A DNA stretch of 64,000 bases. Origin: Prado023 sp963706875 (GTDB taxonomy: Bacteria; Actinomycetota; Actinomycetes; S36-B12; CAIYMF01). The translations under genes were made by a program, and so were the position numbers. Each line of letters starts with the position of its first letter. Position 1 is the stretch's first letter. The stretch lies in contig CAVPNW010000021.1 of the NCBI GenBank assembly GCA_963706875.1, positions 310,001 through 374,000 on the forward strand, written 5' to 3'. Shown here piece after piece: positions 23,160 to 31,726 of this stretch. Below the pieces are notes generated by a model. It worked only from the letters and a program-made list of their open reading frames with translations. It was not told where the DNA came from and searched no databases.

Positions 23160-23179
23160 GCGCGGGCGGCTCTGAGCGC
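23148..23179. repeat. 16-bp perfect tandem duplication across the DUF58 stop
   Basis: GGGCGGCTCTGAGCGC occurs twice head to tail (23148-23163 and 23164-23179). The first copy contains the DUF58 stop codon and the second copy lies in the 3' flank. Confidence 0.95.
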
Positions 23180-23190
23180 AGACGTCAGAC

Positions 23191-23210
23191 GCCAGCCGGC
23201 AACCGGTGGC
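23191..23210. terminator. Candidate hairpin between convergent DUF58 and spoIIM genes
   Basis: GCCA-g-CCGG pairs with CCGGTGGC around a CAA loop: an 8-bp stem with one bulged base, in the 73-bp gap between convergent genes. A bidirectional terminator is plausible. Confidence 0.4.
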
Positions 23211-23232
23211 GGCGCGCTGCTCCCTGGTGGAC

Positions 23233-24234
23233 TCAGCCCGACATCGGGGCCAGTTCGGTGACGCCACCGTCGCTGGTGATGTCGCCGGTGAACCCGGCCC
23301 GCTCGCCGCGGCTGCCGTAGATGCCGACGTAGGCCAGGAAGGCGCCCAGTGCCAGGACGCCGATCCCGACGCGCGCCCACGTGGGCAACGGCGAGGGGGT
23401 CACGAACGCCTCGATCACGCCTGAGACGAGCAGCACCACCGCCAGGCCCATCGCGATGGCCACCGCGGCACGGCCCTCCTGCGCGAGGGCGACACTGCGC
23501 GGTCGGGGACCGGGATCGAACCACTGCCAGCCCAGCCTCATGCCAGCACCAGCGGCGACGAAGACCGCCGTGAGCTCGAGCAGTCCGTGCGGGGCGATGA
23601 GGCCGAAGAACACGTCACCGCGGCCGTTGGCGACCATGAGCCCGCCGACGATCCCGACGTTGATGGCGTTCTGGGCCAGCACGTAGACGGCCGGCAGCAC
23701 GAAGAACGCCCCAGCGATCAGCACGAGCGCGGACACCCAGGCATTGTTCGTCCAGACCCGGGCGGCGAACCCCGCCGCAGCGTCCGAGGAGTAGTAGGCC
23801 GCGAAGTCCTCCTCCACCAGCTGGCGGATCTCCTCGGGCGTGCCCAGCGCAGCCTGCACCGCCGGGGAGCTGGCCACCCACGCGCCCACGGCGACGGCCA
23901 CGATCGCGGACCCCAGCCCGGCCGCAAGCCACCAGTACCGCGCCCTCCAGACGGCCACGGGGAACCCGACCCGGAAGAACGTGAGGAACTCCCGCCACAT
24001 CGGGGCGTGCGAGCCGGTGACCCGCGCCCGGGCCTGGGCCACCAGTTGGGTGAGGCGCCCGACCAGGGCAGGGTCTGGGGCGGCACTGCGGACCATCGAC
24101 AGGTGGGTGGCCGTGCGCTGGTACAGGTCGACGAGCTCCGTCGCCTCGGCTCCGGTGAGCCGGCGCCTGCGGGTCAGCTCGGCCAGCCGCTCCCACTCGG
24201 GGCTGTGCGCAATGACGAAGGCATCGACGTCCAC
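23233..24234 (-). CDS. SpoIIM-family integral membrane protein
   Basis: 333-aa stage II sporulation protein M family member. A cytoplasmic helical N-terminus (LAELTRRRRLTGAEATELVDLYQRT, in part) is followed by five or six transmembrane helices, including family blocks MWREFLTFFRVGFP, FFVLPAVYVLAQNAINVGI and LIAPHGLLELTAVFVAAGAG. In actinobacteria SpoIIM proteins sit next to RDD and MoxR-DUF58 genes, as here, and do not imply endospores. The start is GTG at 24234, only 36 bp from the divergent RDD gene, so their promoters must overlap. Confidence 0.9.
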   Translation of the reverse strand: MDVDAFVIAHSPEWERLAELTRRRRLTGAEATELVDLYQRTATHLSMVRSAAPDPALVGRLTQLVAQARARVTGSHAPMWREFLTFFRVGFPVAVWRARYWWLAAGLGSAIVAVAVGAWVASSPAVQAALGTPEEIRQLVEEDFAAYYSSDAAAGFAARVWTNNAWVSALVLIAGAFFVLPAVYVLAQNAINVGIVGGLMVANGRGDVFFGLIAPHGLLELTAVFVAAGAGMRLGWQWFDPGPRPRSVALAQEGRAAVAIAMGLAVVLLVSGVIEAFVTPSPLPTWARVGIGVLALGAFLAYVGIYGSRGERAGFTGDITSDGGVTELAPMSG

Positions 24235-24270
24235 GGGTGCAAGCGTAGGTGCTGATGGGAGGATGGTCGC

Positions 24271-25182
24271 GTGGCCAACCTGATCACCGGGGACGCGATC
24301 ACCCTCGACCTGCGCATCGCCGGGCTGCCCTCACGCTCCCTGGCGCTGGCCGTCGACGTGACGATCCAGGTCGGGCTGCTCATGGCCGGCACCGTCCTGG
24401 TCGCCTGGGTGTTCTCCGCCGGCGGGAGCCCCGGGGCCCAGGCCGCCGTCACCCTGTCGGTGGTCGTGCTGGCCCTGGTCGTCTGGCCGACGATGGTGGA
24501 GACGCTCACGCGGGGTCGCTCCCTGGGCAAGGCGATGATGGGCCTGCGGGTGGTCCGCGACGACGGCGGCCCGATCCGCATGCGTCACAGCCTCGTGCGC
24601 GCCCTGGCCATGGTGTTCCTCGACTTCTGGATCACGTCCGGGGTCGTGGGTGGAGTCAGTGCCCTGGCCTCCTCGAAGTCCAAGCGGATGGGCGACCACC
24701 TGGCGGGCACGATCGTGGTGGGTGAGCGCATCCCCCGCCACGCCACCGCCCATCAGGACATCGAGATGCCCCCGCAGCTGGCCGGATGGGCCGCCGGGCT
24801 CGACCTGGTCGCGGTTCCCGATGGGCTGGCCCTGAACGTGCGCACGTTCCTGCACCGGGCACCGTCGCTGGATCCGGCTGTCCGCGTCACGACCGCCGAG
24901 CGGCTGGCCACCCAACTGGTGGCCTACGTGCGGATGCCCGCCCCAGCCGGCACCCCCGCGGAGGCCTACCTCGCGGCCGTCCTCGCCGAGCGCACCCGCC
25001 GGGCGTCGCCGGTCGTCGCGCAGACCAGCTGGCCAACGATCCCGACAGCCCCAGCCGGGCCAGCGCCGGCAGTGCCCCAGCCCAGCCCGCCGTTCGCGTC
25101 CCCGCCGGCACCGTTCGCGTCCCCGCCGGCACCGGGCGAACCTCCACCGGCGCCTCCGACGGGCTTCACGCTGCCCAAGTAA
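24271..25182 (+). CDS. RDD-family membrane protein
   Basis: 303 aa from the GTG at 24271, with GGGAGG 8 nt upstream. The RDD domain (about 10-150) holds three hydrophobic helices, the AGLPSRSLALAVDV start and the characteristic TRGRSLGKAMMGLRVV loop. Residues 150-245 are soluble and helical. The C-terminal 60 residues are Pro/Ala-rich and include a duplicated PFASPPA unit encoded by a 21-bp tandem repeat at 25092-25133. Function is unknown in most lineages; some RDD proteins are ion exchangers. A strong hairpin follows the stop. Confidence 0.88.
   Translation: MANLITGDAITLDLRIAGLPSRSLALAVDVTIQVGLLMAGTVLVAWVFSAGGSPGAQAAVTLSVVVLALVVWPTMVETLTRGRSLGKAMMGLRVVRDDGGPIRMRHSLVRALAMVFLDFWITSGVVGGVSALASSKSKRMGDHLAGTIVVGERIPRHATAHQDIEMPPQLAGWAAGLDLVAVPDGLALNVRTFLHRAPSLDPAVRVTTAERLATQLVAYVRMPAPAGTPAEAYLAAVLAERTRRASPVVAQTSWPTIPTAPAGPAPAVPQPSPPFASPPAPFASPPAPGEPPPAPPTGFTLPK
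25092..25133 (+). repeat. 21-bp tandem repeat (two copies) in the RDD gene
   Basis: The unit GTTCGCGTCCCCGCCGGCACC occurs twice in a row, in frame, duplicating a seven-residue Phe-Ala-Ser-Pro-Pro-Ala-Pro block. Confidence 0.9.
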
Positions 25183-25191
25183 GCCGGACAG

Positions 25192-25245
25192 CACGAAGGT
25201 GGTGGGTTGTTGCCCATGGAGGAGCAACAACCCACCACCTTCGTG
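25192..25245. terminator. 22-bp perfect-stem bidirectional terminator
   Basis: Arms 25192-25213 and 25224-25245 are exact reverse complements over 22 bp (starting CACGAAGGTGGTGGG) around a 10-nt loop. It lies 9 bp after the RDD stop and 64 bp from the convergent ahcY stop, so it can serve both. It is the longest perfect hairpin I found. Confidence 0.85.
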
Positions 25246-25308
25246 GCGATTCCGGTCGGCTCCGATCGGCTCGGGTCGGCGCGGGGCCGATCGGGTCGAT
25301 CGGGTCGA

Positions 25309-26757
<1,449 letters not shown>

Positions 26758-26918
26758 GGAGCTCCTCGTTGTGGTGCGGCGCGGTGCGGGTGGGGTGAGC
26801 CGCTGGGGGGCGGCCGGCCGGCGAACGTCCACGAGGCTTCGATGGTTCGCACCCGACGGCAGGACCGTCGGAACACCCATTGTCTCATCCCCAGGCGGAT
26901 GCCACCAGCGTGCGCCGG

Positions 26919-27896
26919 CTACGCGTCGGAGGCCGGTGCCTGCGCCCCGGAGGCCGGGACCTGCACATCGGCCGCAGGAGCGGCGTGCGCACGCTCGATG
27001 TCCGGCTCCAGATAGATCCACTTCGCCGTCGGGACTGCCGTGCGGACGCGCTGCTCCGCCTCGTCGATCACGACGGCGAGCTCGCTGGAGGGCAGGTCTC
27101 GGCGAACGCCGATCTTGACGGCGACCAGCAACTCGTCCGGGCCGGTGTGCAGCGTGCGCATGTGGATGATCGAGTCGACGCCGGGCTGGGTGTTGAGGGC
27201 CTCCCTGATGGCCGTCTCCTGCTCGGGCAGCGCCGACTCCCCGACGAGCAGCCCGGCCATCTCGAACGCCAGGAACACGGCGATGACCAGCAGCAACGTG
27301 CCGATCGCCAGCGAGCCGACGCCGTCCCAGCGTGCGTCGCCGGTGACGACGGCCATCGTGATGCCGAAGAGGGCCAGGACGAGGCCGAGCAACGCGCCCA
27401 TGTCCTCCAGCAGCACGACGGGCAGCTCGGGCTGACGCGTGTCCTGGATGTACTCCTTCAGCGTCCGGGTCCCCCGGGACTTGTTCGCCTCGGTGAATGC
27501 GGTCTTGAACGACCACGACTCCAGCCCGATGGCGATGAACAGGACCAGGTACGCGACCCAGACCATGTTCAGCTCCTCGGGGTGGCTGATCTTGTGCCAC
27601 CCCTCGTAGAGGGAGAAGATCCCGCCGAGCATGAACAGGATGATGGCCACCACGAAGGCGTAGACGTAGCGCCGGCGGCCGTACCCGAACTGGTGCTCGG
27701 CGTCCGGTGCCTCCAGGGACCGCTTGCCCCCGATCAGCAGCAGCGCCTGGTTGCCCGTGTCGGCCACCGAGTGGATGGCCTCGGAGAGCATCGAGCTGGA
27801 CCCGGTGATGGCATAGGCTCCGAACTTGGTCAGCGCGATCCCGCCGTTGGCGATCATGGCGGCGATGACCGCCCTGGTACCACCCTCAGTGCTCAT
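26919..27896 (-). CDS. Cation diffusion facilitator transporter (SLC30A9/ZnT9-like)
   Basis: 325-aa CDF-family metal/proton antiporter. Six transmembrane helices: TM2 holds SSSMLSEAIHSVADTGNQALLL with the HxxxD metal-binding pair, and TM5 holds LLEDMGALLGLVLALFG. The FGYGRRRYVYAFVVAI segment and the LNMVW-SWSFKTAF region resemble the ZnT9-like subgroup. A soluble C-terminal domain (about 215-300) is typical of dimerising CDFs. The tail carries an alanine-rich repeat VPASGAQAPASDA. GAGGAGGT lies 7 nt before the ATG. Metal specificity cannot be read from sequence. Confidence 0.9.
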   Translation of the reverse strand: MSTEGGTRAVIAAMIANGGIALTKFGAYAITGSSSMLSEAIHSVADTGNQALLLIGGKRSLEAPDAEHQFGYGRRRYVYAFVVAIILFMLGGIFSLYEGWHKISHPEELNMVWVAYLVLFIAIGLESWSFKTAFTEANKSRGTRTLKEYIQDTRQPELPVVLLEDMGALLGLVLALFGITMAVVTGDARWDGVGSLAIGTLLLVIAVFLAFEMAGLLVGESALPEQETAIREALNTQPGVDSIIHMRTLHTGPDELLVAVKIGVRRDLPSSELAVVIDEAEQRVRTAVPTAKWIYLEPDIERAHAAPAADVQVPASGAQAPASDA

Positions 27897-27932
27897 CGCA
27901 GGACCTCCTCGGCGCTCATCACGGGGCCGTCG

Positions 27933-28148
27933 TCACCGGCTGGTCAGGTCCGCCCCGACGCCCTGGGGCCCGGGGGTCGCCTCGTCCAGCAGCATCACCG
28001 GGATGTCGTCGCGCACCGGGAAGCTGGTCGCGCACCGGGTGCACACCAGGGCCGTGGCCGCCGCCAGGTCCGCGGTGTCGGGTTCCACGGGGGCGTGGTG
28101 CTCGCAGGGGCAGGCAAGGATCTCCAGCAGCACCGGGTCGATGTTCAT
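27933..28148 (-). CDS. Trm112-family small zinc-binding protein
   Basis: 71 aa. Four cysteines in the Trm112 pattern: LEILACPCEHHAPVE near the N-terminus and LVCTRCATSFPVRDDIPVMLLDEA in the centre. Trm112-like proteins activate methyltransferases in eukaryotes and archaea; the bacterial short form is commonly found beside manB, as here. Its ATG overlaps the manB stop (ATGA, 28145-28148), indicating coupled translation. Confidence 0.88.
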   Translation of the reverse strand: MNIDPVLLEILACPCEHHAPVEPDTADLAAATALVCTRCATSFPVRDDIPVMLLDEATPGPQGVGADLTSR

Positions 28149-29542
28149 GGCGTGCCTCCCTCGTCGCGGATCAACGCCAGGACCCTATCGCGCAGGATGT
28201 CCAGCGCCCCCTGGTCGGGCGCCTCGGCGTTCAGGCGCAGCAGCGGCTCGGTGTTGCTCGGCCGCACGTTGAACCACCAGTCGGAGCCGCTGACCGTCAT
28301 CCCGTCGAGGTCGTCGAAGGTCACGCCGGGCTCAGCCTCGAATGCGGCGCGGACCCGCTTGGTCGCGGCGGCGCCGTCATCGACCACCGAGTTGATCTCC
28401 CCGCTGGCCACGTACCGCTCGTAGGGCGCCAGCATCGACGACAGCGTCGTGCCCTGCGGCGAGCCGCCCAGCGCCGCGATGGTGTGCAGGGCCGCGAGCA
28501 TGCCGGAGTCGGCGTTCCAGAACTCGCGGAAGTAGAAGTGGCCCGAGTGCTCGCCACCGAAGACCGCGCCGGTCTCGGCCATCCGCGCCTTGATGAACGA
28601 GTGGCCCACGCGGGTGCGCACCGGGACGCCACCGTTCTCCCTGATCACCTCGGGAACCGCCCGGGACGTGATCAGGTTGTGGATGATCGACGAGCCGGGG
28701 TGCTTGGCGAGCTCGCGGGCAGCCACCAGGCCCGTCAGCGCCGACGGGGACACCAGCTCGCCGCGCTCATCGACAAGGAAGCACCGGTCGGCATCACCGT
28801 CGAAGGCAAGCCCGACATCGGCACCCTCCGCCAGGACCGCCGCCTGCAGGTCGCGCAGGTTCTCCGCCTCGATCGGGTTCGCCTCGTGGTTGGGGAACGT
28901 GCCGTCGAGCTCGAAGTACAGCGGCACGACATCCAGCGCCGGGATGTCCAGCACGGCCGGGGCGGTGTGCCCGGCCATCCCGTTGCCCGCGTCGACGACG
29001 ACCTTCAGCGCCCGGATCTCCGAGAGGTCGACCAGCTCATGGAGGAACGCGGCGTACTCGGCGAGCATGTCGCGATGGGTGATCGTTCCGGCCGGATCGC
29101 CCGAGGCGGCGACGGGCTCGGCGACCATGTCGCGGATCTGGGCCAGGCCCGAGTCCTGCCCGACCGGGGTTGCCCCCGCCCGGCACATCTTGATCCCGTT
29201 GTACTGGGCCGGGTTGTGGCTCGCGGTGAACATCGCACCCGGAAGCCCGAGGCGCCCGGCGGCGAAGTAGAGCTGGTCGGTGCTGGCCAGCCCGATGTCG
29301 ATGACGTCCACGCCCTGACCGGTGACGCCCTCGCAGAAGGCAGCGACGAGCTCGGGCCCGGACGGGCGCATGTCCCGGCCCACCACGACAGCTCCTGGAC
29401 CACCCGCGGACCGGCTTGCCCCCACAACCTGGGCGAAGGCCGCGCCCACCCGCCCGGCGAGCTCGGCGTCGAGCTGGTCGGGGTAGACCCCGCGGACGTC
29501 GTAGGCCTTGATGATCTGGGTGAGGTCGCGCACGGCGGTCAC
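28145..29542 (-). CDS. manB: Phosphomannomutase/phosphoglucomutase
   Basis: Interconverts mannose-6-P and mannose-1-P (and often the glucose forms), feeding GDP-mannose for envelope mannosylation. From GTG at 29542 it has 465 aa. The phosphoserine loop is FTASHNPAQYNGIK with S108. The Mg2+ site is FDGDADRCF (D248, D250, D252). The sugar-binding loop is GGEHSGHFYF, and the C-terminal phosphate site is VRPSNTEPLLRLN. GGAGG 7 nt ahead of the GTG decides the start over another GTG three codons on. manC, the next pathway enzyme, lies at 36.6 kb. Confidence 0.93.
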   Translation of the reverse strand: MTAVRDLTQIIKAYDVRGVYPDQLDAELAGRVGAAFAQVVGASRSAGGPGAVVVGRDMRPSGPELVAAFCEGVTGQGVDVIDIGLASTDQLYFAAGRLGLPGAMFTASHNPAQYNGIKMCRAGATPVGQDSGLAQIRDMVAEPVAASGDPAGTITHRDMLAEYAAFLHELVDLSEIRALKVVVDAGNGMAGHTAPAVLDIPALDVVPLYFELDGTFPNHEANPIEAENLRDLQAAVLAEGADVGLAFDGDADRCFLVDERGELVSPSALTGLVAARELAKHPGSSIIHNLITSRAVPEVIRENGGVPVRTRVGHSFIKARMAETGAVFGGEHSGHFYFREFWNADSGMLAALHTIAALGGSPQGTTLSSMLAPYERYVASGEINSVVDDGAAATKRVRAAFEAEPGVTFDDLDGMTVSGSDWWFNVRPSNTEPLLRLNAEAPDQGALDILRDRVLALIRDEGGTP

Positions 29543-29617
29543 ACTAGCGCCTCCGGCCACCACGAACGTGGCCGATCGAGCGGCGCGGGGCCGCAGGGCA
29601 TCGGGGTCGGTGCGGCG

Positions 29618-29647
29618 GGGTGGGGTGCGGGCGGGTGGGGTGCGGGC
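29618..29647. repeat. 15-bp tandem duplication with G-quadruplex potential
   Basis: GGGTGGGGTGCGGGC occurs twice head to tail, in the 110-bp gap between DUF3499 and manB. It offers six runs of three or four G separated by 1-3 nt on the + strand, which is the template strand for the flanking genes. Confidence 0.9.
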
Positions 29648-29652
29648 GATGC

Positions 29653-30024
29653 CTACGGCATCGCGGCGGCGTCGTCGATGATGTCGACCGAGCGCAGCAC
29701 CCGCAGGTGCCCCCGTCGGCCGACCTCGACCATGTCCGGGACCTCCACCCTGGGGCGGGCGGCCTCCCGCACGGCGTTGGCCAGGGCCTCGAGGTCGTCG
29801 CTGCTCGGGCGCAGGGCATCGGGGTCAGGCTCGAGGCGGACGACCTCCCAGCCACGCGGGACGGTCATCCGCTCGCTGTGGACCTGGCAGAGGTCGTAGC
29901 AGTGCGGCTCGGCATAGGTGGCCAGGGGGCCCAGGACCGCTGTCGAATCCGAGTAGACGTAGGTCAGCGTCGAGACAGCCGGCCGCGCACACGCCGGCTT
30001 CGAGCAACGACGGACTGGACTCAC
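29653..30024 (-). CDS. DUF3499 protein, putative small zinc-binding protein
   Basis: 123 aa of the actinobacterium-specific DUF3499 family. Two Cys clusters (RRCSKPACARPA near the N-terminus and HCYDLCQVHSERM near residue 42) could bind a metal. The core VSTLTYVYSDSTAVLGPLATYAEPH is nearly invariant in the family. GTG start at 30024. Neighbours are manB downstream and DUF5719 upstream. Its usual metallopeptidase neighbour is absent here. Function unknown. Confidence 0.88.
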   Translation of the reverse strand: MSPVRRCSKPACARPAVSTLTYVYSDSTAVLGPLATYAEPHCYDLCQVHSERMTVPRGWEVVRLEPDPDALRPSSDDLEALANAVREAARPRVEVPDMVEVGRRGHLRVLRSVDIIDDAAAMP

Positions 30025-30085
30025 AGGGGCAACCTACTCCGACGGGCTGACATCGCGAACCACCCACGCCCGCATCGCGGGCCGT

Positions 30086-30121
30086 GTCGCCGGTCCGGTC
30101 GCCGGTCCGGTCGCCGGTCCG
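30086..30121. repeat. 12-bp tandem repeat, three copies
   Basis: GTCGCCGGTCCG occurs three times in a row in the 133-bp gap between the DUF5719 stop and the DUF3499 start. The remainder of the gap shows no gene. Confidence 0.9.
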
Positions 30122-30157
30122 GGCCTCCGATGCCCGACACGAGGGGCCGGAGCCGGT

Positions 30158-31726
30158 TCAGCCCGCCGGGGCCAGGATGCCCAGGTCCTCGCGCACCGTC
30201 AGGGCGGTGACTGACGACGCGACCGGCCACCAGGGGTACCCGGTCGCCAGCGGCAGCTCCTCGTCCAGGGTCACGTGGGACAACGCCGCCGGTCCCGACC
30301 CGGGATCCGAGCGCCAACTCACGGTGGCCAGCCCGGCCGCCGCCTTGGCCCCGGCTCCCGGGACTGTGATCGCGCTCTGGCTGCCCCCGGGGATCGTGAC
30401 GGGGATGGTGACGGTGCGCGCAGGCTCGTCGGGCAGGACGAGCTCGGGGAGGCTCGCCCCTGGCTCCTGCGCGGACCCCGAACCGCTGTCGGCCTCGCTG
30501 TCGGCCTCACCTCGACCCTTGCCGGACAGGGTGGCCAGGTCCTCGGATTCGATCGTGACCACCGTCAACGTCCCACTCACCGGGCCATCCGGGGCTGCCA
30601 CGGTGACATTCGTGATCAGGCCCGGACCGGTGGGCACGGCCGCAGCCCCGCCCAGGGGGTCAGGGCCACCGATGAGCGGCACGGCCGCCAGCCACGCCAC
30701 GTCGCGGCGGGCGCCCCCCCATGCCGCTCGTGCGCCGCCGGTGACGGGGACGTCGGAGGTCAGGTCGAGCGTGCCCGACTGCCCCGAGAGCACCCGGGTC
30801 AGGTCCACCCGGATGATCGCTCCGGCCGGCACGGCAATGGCTGCAAGGCCCTCCACGGCTGCCGGGCCGGAGTCGGTGAGCAGCCGCGGCGTGACGGTCG
30901 CGAACTGGGCGCCCGGGTTCACCAGGACGAGGTCACGGTCGCCATCACCCGCCGGGATGCCGGCGATGACCAGCCGCGTGCCCGGTGCCTGGGCCGCGGG
31001 GATGAAGTCGACCCCGCGAGGGCGGTCCTCGCTGGGGACCGCGACGTCGCGGACTGCGGCCGCAACCCGACCGCTCGTGGCCAGCACCTCGATGGCGAGC
31101 AGCTCCTCATCCGGGGCCAGCGCATCCAGTCGCAGCCGCACGCTCGAGCTGGGTCCCAGGTCGATGCCCTTGCCCGCCAGCGCCTGGACCGGCCCGGCAC
31201 CGGAGAAAAGGGTGATGTCGAAGCGGGCAGGCTCCTCCGCAGCGTTGCTGACCAGCAAGGCAGCCCCCCGGCCGAGCTGCGATCCGGCACCCACGAACCA
31301 CCACTGCCGTCCCGGGGCAGAGCAGGCCGCCGAGGACAGGCCCTCGGTGGTGCCGTCCTGCTGCCGCGCGACGACCCCGGCCAGTGCTGAGGGCGCCCAG
31401 GACCCATCGGCGCGCATCAGGAGCGGGGGCTGGGAGCGCCTCACGGAGCGCAGGGCCACCGCCTCGCCCGGCGCCGGGAGCTGGACCCCGAAATCGGTGG
31501 AGGCCATCGGCCAGAGGGCGGCCGACCCGGGGCCCTCGGCCGGTCCGGCAACCACGGCCCCCAGGACGTTGGTCGCCTGCCCTGCCCCCGTCATCTGCGG
31601 GCAGACCAGCACCGAGCTGCTGACCGGGCGGTAGGCCAGCTCCTGGGCGTCGGGTTCGGCCTGAGGGGCCACTGAGGCGGCCACCACCCCCGCCACCACG
31701 AGGAGCCCGAGCACGAGGCGCTTCAT
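30158..31726 (-). CDS. DUF5719 secreted/membrane-anchored protein
   Basis: 522 aa from the ATG at 31726. An N-terminal signal peptide or anchor (KRLVLGLLVVAGVVAASVAP) is followed by an exported beta-rich protein with many GAGS/VSNAAEEPARFDITLF-type sandwich strands. It fits the DUF5719 family that follows the large GT2 membrane protein in many actinobacteria. Its ATG overlaps the GT2 stop by ATGA (31723-31726). A Glu/Ser/Gly-rich segment (about 385-400) may be a linker. Role unknown; pairing with the glycosyltransferase suggests a part in cell-surface glycan handling. Confidence 0.85.
   Translation of the reverse strand: MKRLVLGLLVVAGVVAASVAPQAEPDAQELAYRPVSSSVLVCPQMTGAGQATNVLGAVVAGPAEGPGSAALWPMASTDFGVQLPAPGEAVALRSVRRSQPPLLMRADGSWAPSALAGVVARQQDGTTEGLSSAACSAPGRQWWFVGAGSQLGRGAALLVSNAAEEPARFDITLFSGAGPVQALAGKGIDLGPSSSVRLRLDALAPDEELLAIEVLATSGRVAAAVRDVAVPSEDRPRGVDFIPAAQAPGTRLVIAGIPAGDGDRDLVLVNPGAQFATVTPRLLTDSGPAAVEGLAAIAVPAGAIIRVDLTRVLSGQSGTLDLTSDVPVTGGARAAWGGARRDVAWLAAVPLIGGPDPLGGAAAVPTGPGLITNVTVAAPDGPVSGTLTVVTIESEDLATLSGKGRGEADSEADSGSGSAQEPGASLPELVLPDEPARTVTIPVTIPGGSQSAITVPGAGAKAAAGLATVSWRSDPGSGPAALSHVTLDEELPLATGYPWWPVASSVTALTVREDLGILAPAG

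Noticed and set aside
26758..26918. S-adenosylhomocysteine riboswitch upstream of ahcY
   Set aside because: The gap is long enough, but I could not find the conserved core of the SAH riboswitch or a convincing pairing.
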